A DNA stretch of 43,703 nucleotides, from positions 181,373 through 225,075 of the forward strand of contig NZ_JAEMNU010000123.1 in NCBI RefSeq assembly GCF_016461825.1, given 5' to 3'. Shown piece after piece: positions 33,164 to 43,703 of the stretch. The notes beneath the pieces are model-generated. The model worked only from the letters and a program-made list of their open reading frames with translations, was not told where the DNA came from and ran no database searches. Position 1 is the stretch's first letter, and each line of letters starts with the position of its first letter. This stretch comes from Rugamonas violacea (GTDB taxonomy: Bacteria > Pseudomonadota > Gammaproteobacteria > Burkholderiales > Burkholderiaceae_D). The position numbers and the translations under genes are program-made.

Positions 33164-33931
33164 TCAGGCGGCCTCGCCCTCAACGCCGTAGTGGCGGGCG
33201 TAGCGGCTGTCCAGATTGGCCAGCGGCAGCATCAGGAACAAGTCGGCGCTTTCGAAGTCCGGGTCCCAGGCCGGGTCGCCGCAAATCCAGGCGCCCGAGC
33301 GCAGGTAGCCCTTGACCAGCGGCGGGATCTGCGGCTTCAGCGCCGGTGCGACTTTATCGATGGGGAATGGCAGGTGGGGTGTGACGCGGTATTCCATCGG
33401 CGCCATGTGGCGCGCCGCCAGCGACTGGTACACCGCCACCGCGTTGTGGCCGCCGTCGGCCAGGCTGATGCTGGCGCAGCCGACCAGGTAGTCGCAGCGT
33501 TCACGGCGCATGTATTCGGCCAGGCCGGACCACAGCAGCATGATGACGCTGCCGCCACGGTAGTCGGGATGGATGCAGGCGCGGCCCGCCTCCACCATGC
33601 GACCGCGCACGTTGTTCAGGCGACCGAGGTCGAATTCGTTTTCGGAGTAGACGCGGCCGATCTTGCGGGCCCGCGCGGCGCTCAACAGGCGATAAGTGCC
33701 GACCACCAGCAGCGTGTCCGAGTCGCGCACGATCAGGTGATCGCAATGCTCGTCGAATTCGTCGCTGTCCAGGCCATCTTCCCTGACCAGCGACGAGAGT
33801 CCCATGGTTTCGATGAACACCGTGTAACGCAAGCGCTGCACTTCGCGCAGTTCTTCCGGTGTGCTGGCCATGCTCAAAACCAGCTTGGCCGAGCTTGCCC
33901 TGACGTGCGCTTGGATGATCGAGGTTTGCAT
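33164..33931 (-). CDS. GNAT-fold N-acyltransferase, OlsB-like
   Basis: 255 residues of the OlsB-related GNAT type (Acetyltransf_5). The N-terminal part shows ELREVQRLRYTVFIETMG; the middle has VEAGRACIHPDYRGGSVIMLLW, the acyl-donor-binding region; and the C-terminal part has IPPLVKGYLRSGAWICGDPAWDPDF, characteristic of ornithine-lipid-type N-acyltransferases. Members acylate ornithine or other amines using acyl-ACP. Start at 33931 has AAAGGA 8 bases upstream. No olsA partner is adjacent, so the product (ornithine lipid or other N-acyl amino acid) is an inference. Confidence 0.82.
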   Translation of the reverse strand: MQTSIIQAHVRASSAKLVLSMASTPEELREVQRLRYTVFIETMGLSSLVREDGLDSDEFDEHCDHLIVRDSDTLLVVGTYRLLSAARARKIGRVYSENEFDLGRLNNVRGRMVEAGRACIHPDYRGGSVIMLLWSGLAEYMRRERCDYLVGCASISLADGGHNAVAVYQSLAARHMAPMEYRVTPHLPFPIDKVAPALKPQIPPLVKGYLRSGAWICGDPAWDPDFESADLFLMLPLANLDSRYARHYGVEGEAA

Positions 33932-34024
33932 GCTTCGTCCTTTCTGTGGGAGACGAAGCAAGCGTAACGGCCTAATACTTCAAGAAAATGACATCAATAT
34001 GTCTTTTCCGTGACATGTACACAC

Positions 34025-34852
34025 TCAGTTTTTCTTCGGCCGGCCGGTTTTCAGCTGTGGCAAGGATGCCAACACATTTTGCAGCGTGGCCAGGTCGATC
34101 TGACTGATCAGCGCGACGCCGATGCGCAGCAATTCGCTCTTCTTGATCTCAAAACCGGCTTTCAGGCAGGCTTTCTTGACCAGACCCAGCACCGCGTATT
34201 CCTGCTCCGGCATGGTGAAGCTGTCGCGCACCAGCTTTTCCTTGTGCGGTTTGTCCTTGGCCGCGTCGACCGGCTTGGCGGCGGTCTTGGCCGGTGCCTT
34301 CACTGCCGACTTGGCGACGGTTTTGACGGCAGGCTTGGCGGCCGATTTAGCGGCTGGCTTGGCGGCTGGCTTGGCGCTCTTCAGCGCAGGTTTGGCAGCG
34401 GCCTTGGCTACCGATTTGGCGGTAGCGGGTTTGGCTGCGACTGGTTTGGCTGTGGCCTTGGCGGCCGATTTGGCGCTGGCTGGCTTGGCTGCTGCTGGCT
34501 TGGCTGCTGCTGGTTTGGCTGCTGCCGGTTTGCCTGCTGCTTTGGCTGCTGCTGGTTTGGCTGCGGCCTTTGCCGCTGGCTTCACAGTAGCCTTGACGGC
34601 CGGTTTGGCAGCGGCTTTGGCGGCAACTGGCTTGGCGGCCTTGGCGACGACCGGCTTGGCTGCGGCCTTGACCGGCGCAGCTGCTGCGGCTGTCACTACG
34701 GCTTTGGCTGGCGCGGCTTTCAGCGGGGCCTTGTGGGCCGGCGCCGGGGCGGCACCGGTGTCGATCGTGGCGACCACTGGCAGCGGCGCGTCTTTGCCGT
34801 TGGCGTTGGCGTTGCCGGCGGTGGTGGTTTTGGCGGTGATAGGCTTGTTCAT
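34025..34852 (-). CDS. Histone H1-like Lys/Ala/Pro-rich protein with conserved C-terminal domain
   Basis: 275 residues. Residues about 35-205 are made of KPAAK/KAAAKP-type repeats, like bacterial H1-like and AlgP-type DNA-binding proteins; this part is strongly basic and disordered. The last 72 residues are different, with normal composition: DSFTMPEQEYAVLGLVKKACLKAG, then KKSELLRIGVALISQIDLATL and the basic end LKTGRPKKN. This compact helical module suggests a specific binding or oligomerisation role. Likely a nucleoid-associated protein. The repeat tract is expected to vary in length between strains. A good AT-rich promoter lies upstream, and GGAG precedes the ATG. Confidence 0.85.
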   Translation of the reverse strand: MNKPITAKTTTAGNANANGKDAPLPVVATIDTGAAPAPAHKAPLKAAPAKAVVTAAAAAPVKAAAKPVVAKAAKPVAAKAAAKPAVKATVKPAAKAAAKPAAAKAAGKPAAAKPAAAKPAAAKPASAKSAAKATAKPVAAKPATAKSVAKAAAKPALKSAKPAAKPAAKSAAKPAVKTVAKSAVKAPAKTAAKPVDAAKDKPHKEKLVRDSFTMPEQEYAVLGLVKKACLKAGFEIKKSELLRIGVALISQIDLATLQNVLASLPQLKTGRPKKN

Positions 34853-34872
34853 GTTTGCTCCATTTTTTCAAC

Positions 34873-34900
34873 AATATAAACAATATATACTATTTATCAA
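34873..34900 (-). promoter_or_regulatory. Promoter of the H1-like gene
   Basis: On the minus strand TTGATA (34900-34895) and TATATT (34878-34873) are 16 bases apart in an AT-rich island. Transcription would start about 15 bases before the ATG, just enough for the ribosome site GGAG. Confidence 0.65.
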
Positions 34901-34961
34901 AAGTGTGTTTGAGCAATATCATGAAAGTATTGTTTATTCCCCCGCCGCATCAAGTAATCTG

Positions 34962-35372
34962 CTAGTCCGGCACGCGCAGCACATTGCGCGCCGTCAGGTG
35001 CATGGCGACGCGCGAGAACAGCACGCCGGGATTGATCGGTTTGCTCAAAAAATCGACCGCGCCCAGCGCCCTGCCCTGTGCCTCGTCCTCGGCGCGATTT
35101 TTGGCGGTCAGGAAGATCACCGGAATGGCGGCGGTGTCCGGGTCGGCCTTCAGGCGGCGGCAGGTCTCGTAGCCGTCCAGCTCCGGCATCATCACGTCGA
35201 GCAGAATCAGGTCGACCGCGCCCAGCGTGTGCAGGATGTGCACGGCGGCGATGCCGCTGTTGGCTACCTTGGTGTGATAACGGTCCTTGAGCAGCGTCGA
35301 TAGCAGCATGATATTGTCGGGCGTGTCGTCGACAATCAGGATGGTCTGGCGGGCATTCCCGGTCACACTCAT
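34962..35372 (-). CDS. Single-domain CheY-like response regulator
   Basis: 136 residues, receiver domain only. Acidic pocket D15-D16, phosphoacceptor D59 (LILLDVMMPELDG), Thr in FLTAKN, and Lys in LSKPIN. No output domain. The ATG at 35372 is placed by GGAG 5 bases upstream, which overlaps the stop of the hybrid kinase; a GTG at 35378 is the alternative. Co-transcribed with the kinase, so it is the likely phosphate sink or output protein of that system. Confidence 0.9.
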   Translation of the reverse strand: MSVTGNARQTILIVDDTPDNIMLLSTLLKDRYHTKVANSGIAAVHILHTLGAVDLILLDVMMPELDGYETCRRLKADPDTAAIPVIFLTAKNRAEDEAQGRALGAVDFLSKPINPGVLFSRVAMHLTARNVLRVPD

Positions 35373-35374
35373 GT

Positions 35375-38365
<2,991 letters not shown>

Positions 38366-38525
38366 CAGGCCGCCGCCGGCGTCGGCGTCGTCGTCGGCGT
38401 CGTCATCGTCGTGCTGCGGCGCGGGCTCGGCCCGACCGCCACGCGGCGCCGGCAGCGGCGCCGTGGCGGTGCCCGCAGCGGCCTGCGCCGCCTGCTCCGC
38501 CGCCGCTTCGCTCGCTAGGGTGGGA

Positions 38526-39413
<888 letters not shown>

Positions 39414-39565
39414 CGATGCCCCCTGTTCTCGGTCGCCTGCGGGAAGCGGGCGCGCATCCCTAGTGTAAGCAAAACTCCGGGGAAAAAATATGTCGCTCCA
39501 ACAATATTGACAGGGCGGGCGGCGCGGCAGTTGCTATCCGGGTACAAACCCGCCCTTGTACGAAC

Positions 39566-41023
39566 TCAGCCGTTGGCGCGGATGCTGAAGTCGACCCCCA
39601 CCTCGTCCCACAACTCCTGCTCCTTCTCCATCCAGTACGACACGGTCGGATGGTCGCTGACCAGCTCGCGGCGGATCTCCAGCTCGATGCGGCTTTTCAT
39701 GCGCAGCTTCAGTTCGGCGAAGTCGAGCTCGATGCGCGAGTGCATGAACAGGATGGCCAGGCGCAGCGCCACCACCGCCTTGGCGAAGTCGGGGTCGGAC
39801 AGGGCGTCGGCCACCTTGCGCAGATTGCCCTTCTGCGCCAGGATCAAGCGGCTCATGGCCTTCTGCTCGCGCGTGGTGAAGCCGGGCAGGTCGGCGTTTT
39901 CGACCAGGTAGGCGGCGTGCTTGTGGTAGCCGGTCTGCGACACCACCAGGCCCACCTCGTGCAGCAGCGCGCTCCAATACAGCAGGCGGCTGTAGTTGTC
40001 GGCGACCGGCTTCATTTGCAGGTACAGCGCGGCCGCGTCCTCGGCGACGCGGCCGGCGCGGCCGGCGTCGGCGTGGAATTTCTGCGCCAGGCCGCGCACC
40101 GACTGCTCGCGCCGGTCGCGCTTGGTCGAGCGCAGGTACAGGTCCCACATCACGCCCATGCGCAGGCCGGCCTCGATCGGCTGCAAAGCCGGAATCTCCA
40201 GCTCGTGCACCAGGGCGATCAGGATCGCCAGGCCGCCGATGATGGTCGAGGCGCGGTCCGGCCGCAGCCCCGGCATCTCGATCTTGCTGACGTGGCCGAA
40301 GGCGATGAAGCGCTGCTTGAGCGCCTCCAGGCTGGCGGCCGACAGGTCGCCCTTGCCCAGCTTGTTCTTGGCGATGATGTCGGCGATGGTGCGGATCGTC
40401 CCCGACGAGCCGTAGGCCTGCTTCCAGTGCTGCGGATGGTAGGGCGGCGCGGCGTCCTCGAAGTGGCTGCGCGCCGACAGGATGGCCGCCTCGAAGGACG
40501 GCACGTCGACCCGGCCGCCGACGAAGAACAGCATGCTCTGCTTGACGGTGCCCAGGCTGAACGATTCGACCCGTTCGATGTCCTGGCCACGGCCGAGGAT
40601 CAACTCGGTCGAGCCGCCGCCGATGTCCATCACCAGGCGCCGCTCGCCCGGCGTGGCCAGCGCGTTGGCCACGCCCATGTAGATCAGGCGGCCCTCCTCC
40701 TCGCCGGAGATGATCTCGATCGGGTGGCCGATGGCCAGCTCGGCGGCCGGCAGGAAGGCGGCCGAGTTGCGCGCCACCCGCATCGCCGAGGTGGCGACGA
40801 CGCGCACGGCGTCGAGCGGATAGCCGGCCAGGGTGGCGCGGAAATTCTTCAGGCAGCTCAGCGCGGCCTGCATGGCCGCCTCGGTCAGGTTGCCGGCGGC
40901 GTCGAGGCCGGCGGCCAGGCGGATCGGCTCGCGCATGCTTTTGAGTACGCGGATCGCCTCGCCGTCGTGCTGGCCGATGTGCAGGCGGAAACTATTGGAA
41001 CCCAAATCTACTGCTGCGTACAT
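39566..41023 (-). CDS. ppx: Exopolyphosphatase (Ppx/GppA family)
   Basis: 485 residues. The ASKHA phosphatase core shows AAVDLGSNSFRLHI (phosphate 1), ATSAMRVARN, IISGEEEGRLIYMGV and VMDIGGGSTELILG. A C-terminal HD-like helical domain follows, with LLYWSALLHEVGLVVSQTGYHKH. Releases phosphate from polyphosphate chains; GppA-type pppGpp hydrolysis is possible for the family. AGAGAGG lies 6 bases before the ATG. Full length. No ppk gene is visible in the window. Confidence 0.93.
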   Translation of the reverse strand: MYAAVDLGSNSFRLHIGQHDGEAIRVLKSMREPIRLAAGLDAAGNLTEAAMQAALSCLKNFRATLAGYPLDAVRVVATSAMRVARNSAAFLPAAELAIGHPIEIISGEEEGRLIYMGVANALATPGERRLVMDIGGGSTELILGRGQDIERVESFSLGTVKQSMLFFVGGRVDVPSFEAAILSARSHFEDAAPPYHPQHWKQAYGSSGTIRTIADIIAKNKLGKGDLSAASLEALKQRFIAFGHVSKIEMPGLRPDRASTIIGGLAILIALVHELEIPALQPIEAGLRMGVMWDLYLRSTKRDRREQSVRGLAQKFHADAGRAGRVAEDAAALYLQMKPVADNYSRLLYWSALLHEVGLVVSQTGYHKHAAYLVENADLPGFTTREQKAMSRLILAQKGNLRKVADALSDPDFAKAVVALRLAILFMHSRIELDFAELKLRMKSRIELEIRRELVSDHPTVSYWMEKEQELWDEVGVDFSIRANG

Positions 41024-41169
41024 ACCAGCCTCTCTCTAAGAACGACCACGAAGGCTTGCGATGTCCATGGTGACAAAAATTCTACTACAGTAAGCGTCGA
41101 TTATGACCGCTTGATGACGTTTGGCAAGCGTGCGCCGCGTTTGCAACAGCGGCCGCGCCGGCGGCCGCC

Positions 41170-42348
41170 TCAAGCCTCCAGCGGGCTGGCGGCGCGCGCC
41201 TCGGCGACGCGGTTGCGGCCGTCGCGCTTGGCCTGCTGCAAGGCCTCGTCGGCCCGTTTGAACAGGCTGACCGTGCTGTCGTCGGCGCGGATGGTGGTCA
41301 CGCCCAGGCTGGCGGTCAGGTTGATGACGGCGCGCTCGGTCTTGACCGGCACGGCGGCCACCGCGTTGCGGATGCGTTCGGCCACCACCAGCGCGTCGGC
41401 CAGCGCGGTGCGCGGCAGTTGGATGGCGAACTCGGCGCCGCCGAGGCGGCCCATCAGGTCGCTGTCGCGCAGTTGCCGCAGGCAGACCTCGACCATGCTC
41501 TTGAGCACCGCGTCGCCGACCGGGTGGCCGTAGTTGTCGTTGACCCGCTTGAAATGGTCGAGGTTGAGGATGATCAGCGCGGTGGGCATGCCGGGCCGCC
41601 GCGCCAAGGCCATCCACGGCGCCAGCGCCTGGTAGAAGCCGCGCCGGTTGGGCACCTCGGTCAGCGCGTCCTGCACTTCGAGCAGGTCGAGCTGGCTCTG
41701 CAGACGCTGGCGCGACAGCAGCAGATAGCCGAAGGAGTTGACCAGCATCATCAGGTAGAGCACGCCGAAGCCGAGCCACTGCAACAAGGTCTCGGCCAGG
41801 CCGGCGCCGGCGCCCTGGCCGTCGGCATCGGCCAGGCCGGCGGCCAGCAGGCCGCGCAGCGCCAGCGCCAGGCTGAGCACCAGCATGCCGGCGGCGAGGA
41901 AGCGCTGCAGCAGGCTGTTGTGGCGCCAGCGCCGCGCCAGCGCCAGCGCGCCGGCCAGGAAGAAGCCGGCGACGATCAGCGCGCCGGCGCCGACGCGCAC
42001 CGGCGCCGGCGCGTCGAACAACCAGGCGCCGGCGAAGGCGGTTTGGGCCACCAGCAGCGCCGGCAGCAGGAAGCGGCGCCAGACCGGACGGCCGACGGCG
42101 TTCCACAGCGCCGCCGCGTCCAGCGCGACGCCGGCGAACAACAGGCCGTTGGCGACCGGCACGCTGAGCAGATCGGGGATGCTGCCGCGCAGGTACAGCA
42201 GCAGCCAGGCGGCCGCCTGGCACTGTTTGGCCAGCGCCCAGGTCGACAGGCCGAAGCGCTTGCTGCGCTCGTACTCGAAGAAGAACAGCGCCGTGCACAG
42301 GCTCAGATTGCCCAGGGCCAGCGCCAAAATCAGTGTTTTGATATCCAT
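41170..42348 (-). CDS. Membrane GGDEF-domain protein with degenerate GGAEF motif
   Basis: 392 residues. The N-terminal 190 residues form about six or seven hydrophobic helices with little between them, a membrane sensor of the MASE type. A GGDEF domain follows from about residue 225: DALTEVPNRRGF and ILNLDHFKRVNDNYGHPVGD are intact. The signature at residues 303-307, however, reads GGAEF instead of GG(D/E)EF, and FKRADEALQQAKRDGRNRV ends the domain. The third position normally binds the catalytic metal, so cyclase activity is doubtful; the protein may be a c-di-GMP or GTP-binding regulator. The change needs only one base (GAC to GCC at 41434-41436). Confidence 0.9.
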   Translation of the reverse strand: MDIKTLILALALGNLSLCTALFFFEYERSKRFGLSTWALAKQCQAAAWLLLYLRGSIPDLLSVPVANGLLFAGVALDAAALWNAVGRPVWRRFLLPALLVAQTAFAGAWLFDAPAPVRVGAGALIVAGFFLAGALALARRWRHNSLLQRFLAAGMLVLSLALALRGLLAAGLADADGQGAGAGLAETLLQWLGFGVLYLMMLVNSFGYLLLSRQRLQSQLDLLEVQDALTEVPNRRGFYQALAPWMALARRPGMPTALIILNLDHFKRVNDNYGHPVGDAVLKSMVEVCLRQLRDSDLMGRLGGAEFAIQLPRTALADALVVAERIRNAVAAVPVKTERAVINLTASLGVTTIRADDSTVSLFKRADEALQQAKRDGRNRVAEARAASPLEA

Positions 42349-42420
42349 GGGAAGGCAGGAGGTTCGGCCGGCGCCATGGCGCCGGCGGCGGAACGGCCGG
42401 CGGCGCGCGCCGCCCGCCGG

Positions 42421-42696
42421 TCAGACTTCGTGTTCGACGTTGCTGCTGCCGTCGCCGACCTTGCTGGCCCAGGCCTGGGTGAAGAAGGACTTCTCCTCAT
42501 CGCTCGGGGCGTCGTGCCAGAAGACGATGAGGGTGCCCTTGTGGTCGTGGATCTGGCTGAGCTTCTCGACGAAATGGCTGTTGCCCGCCGAGTCGGCCAG
42601 CGCCATCACATAACCATAGACGCGGGTCAGCCGCTCGATCCGGTCCGGCTCGGTGAAGCTGTTGGTGGCGGTAATCGTGGGGTGGTCTAAAAACAT
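42421..42696 (-). CDS. Hypothetical small protein (91 aa)
   Basis: 91 residues starting MFLDHPTITAT at 42696, preceded by a GA-rich weak ribosome site; an upstream in-frame ATG at 42756 is less likely. No signal peptide or membrane segment. The sequence is mixed, with EPDRIERLTRVYGYVMALAD and DHKGTLIVFWHDAPSDEEK. It looks like a conserved small cytoplasmic protein. I do not recognise the family. Lies 72 bases upstream of the GGDEF gene on the same strand. Confidence 0.65.
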   Translation of the reverse strand: MFLDHPTITATNSFTEPDRIERLTRVYGYVMALADSAGNSHFVEKLSQIHDHKGTLIVFWHDAPSDEEKSFFTQAWASKVGDGSSNVEHEV

Positions 42697-42914
42697 CGCT
42701 CTCTCTCTTCTTCGCTCCAAGGGGGCCGTCGGATGCGCCGGCTGCTGTGCTGTCAATGTACCTACAAATTTTCCGTCTGTAAACGCAATGTGGCGGCCCG
42801 GCGTCCGATGCGCGCCGCCGCAACGGTCGGCGGCGCCATGCTAAGATCAAACCGCCGGCGCGACCACAACATTGCCCCAGCTTATCAGAAACCCGCGCTT
42901 GGCAACAAGCTAGC

Positions 42915-43682
42915 ATGCATGAAGTCATGAACCTGCCGCACCCATCGTCCGCCGCCGCCCCGCAGGTCCGCACCGACGGCGATCTGCGCTCGCTCGAATT
43001 CCTGCCCGGCATGGTGCAGAGCGAGATGCGCCTGTCGCGCCCCGACCAGCTGGTGCTGGCCTACGCCCGCGCCATGATGTGCTTCACCCTGTTCCAGCCG
43101 CGCCCCGAGCACATCGTCATGGTCGGCCTGGGCGGCGGCTCGCTGGTCAAGTTCTGCCACCGCTACCTGCCGCACAGCCGCATCACCGTGCTCGAACTGC
43201 GCGCCGACGTGATCGCCCTGCGCGAGCAGTTCGCCATCCCGCCCGACGACGAGCGCCTGCGCATCGTCTGCGCCGACGCGGCGCGCCACATGGCCAGCCT
43301 GGCCGGCAGCGCCGACGTGCTGCTGGTCGACGGCTTCGACGCCGACGGCCTGCCGCCGGCGCTGGCCAGCGCCCGCTTCTACGCCGACTGCCGCCGCGCG
43401 CTGCGCCCCGGCGGCGTGCTGGTGGCCAACATGTTCAGCTACGACCCGCACTTCCCGGCCATGCGGCGGCGCCTGCGCATGGCCTTCGCCGACCGCCTGT
43501 GCCATTTCCGCGGCATCGCCGGCAACAACCGCCTGTTGTTCGCCGTCAAGGGCGGCGCGCCGTCGCCGGCGCTGAGCACGCTGCAGCGGGTGGCGCCCTA
43601 CCAGGGCCTGGGGCTGGCGCCGCTGAACCGGCTGCTGGCGCACTGGGTGGTGTGGCGGCTGCGCCGCGGCGGCCGCCACTGA
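42915..43682 (+). CDS. Spermidine-synthase-like methyltransferase-fold protein
   Basis: 255 residues. The class I Rossmann fold shows IVMVGLGGGSLVKFCHRYLP (nucleotide-binding glycine loop), ITVLELRADVIAL (acidic end of strand 2) and DVLLVDGFDADGLPP (motif II, where polyamine synthases carry the substrate Asp). It resembles the short spermidine-synthase-like proteins that lack the N-terminal beta domain, so aminopropyltransferase activity is not assured. ATG at 42915 or 42927; neither has a strong ribosome site. It ends 21 bases before the window edge and is complete. Confidence 0.8.
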   Translation: MHEVMNLPHPSSAAAPQVRTDGDLRSLEFLPGMVQSEMRLSRPDQLVLAYARAMMCFTLFQPRPEHIVMVGLGGGSLVKFCHRYLPHSRITVLELRADVIALREQFAIPPDDERLRIVCADAARHMASLAGSADVLLVDGFDADGLPPALASARFYADCRRALRPGGVLVANMFSYDPHFPAMRRRLRMAFADRLCHFRGIAGNNRLLFAVKGGAPSPALSTLQRVAPYQGLGLAPLNRLLAHWVVWRLRRGGRH

Positions 43683-43703
43683 GGGCGGCGGCGGCGGCAA
43701 AGC

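Noticed and set aside
39650..41533. Long plus-strand open frame over ppx
   Set aside because: The ppx motifs on the minus strand are intact, and the plus frame has no recognisable domain.

Overview
The window is GC-rich bacterial chromosome. Several features suggest a betaproteobacterium of the Oxalobacteraceae (Massilia/Duganella type): two PEP-CTERM sorted proteins, a Lys/Ala-rich histone H1-like protein, an OlsB-like GNAT acyltransferase, a leucine-type leuA leader and abundant two-component and chemotaxis genes. This placement rests on gene content and remembered family distribution, not on a marker gene.

Layout. 1-4.3 kb: a DUF885 protein, an unannotated 33-residue membrane peptide and an OmpR-type two-component pair. 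4.3-7.9 kb: senA (minus) divergent from senB-senC (plus), which is the selenoneine pathway. 8-11.1 kb: a PEP-CTERM protein, then leuA behind a long leader with a leucine-codon peptide. 11.3-13 kb: a chemoreceptor. 13.1-15.6 kb: egtD-egtB (ergothioneine). 15.8-19.2 kb: an ABC importer of the phosphonate-like branch previously associated with selenium. 19.2-20.4 kb: an orphan LolD-type ATPase and a small HTH-like gene of different composition. 20.7-24.7 kb: a DUF455 ferritin-like gene, then a lower-GC accessory patch. The patch holds IS21-like debris, an Hcp / murein-endopeptidase-like effector / periplasmic immunity trio, a truncated methyltransferase and an acyltransferase. 24.9-26 kb: a TetR-DUF1348 operon with two clear operators. 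26.2-29 kb: a winged-HTH regulator divergent from a FdhF/YdeP-type molybdoenzyme; its likely maturation factor fdhD lies at 32-33 kb. 29-34.9 kb: a solute-binding protein, a class V PLP enzyme, a second PEP-CTERM protein, the GNAT enzyme and the H1-like protein. 35-39.4 kb: a solute-binding protein / hybrid kinase / receiver operon. 39.5-43.7 kb: ppx, a degenerate GGDEF protein, a small hypothetical protein and a spermidine-synthase-like methyltransferase.

How the genes fit together. The clearest theme is selenium and sulfur histidine betaines. EgtD makes hercynine, which both EgtB (to ergothioneine) and SenA (to selenoneine) can use. SenC supplies selenophosphate, SenB makes the selenosugar donor, and the ABC importer probably brings in the selenium compound. 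All of these lie within 15 kb, though in separate transcription units.

The most novel-looking module is the T6SS trio at 21.9-23.3 kb. It is bracketed by inverted copies of an IS-end-like motif, and one copy sits a few bases from the break in a methyltransferase gene. Other second-look items are the leucine attenuator region, four copies of a palindromic intergenic repeat with a compensatory base-pair change, and a GGDEF protein with GGAEF in place of its motif.
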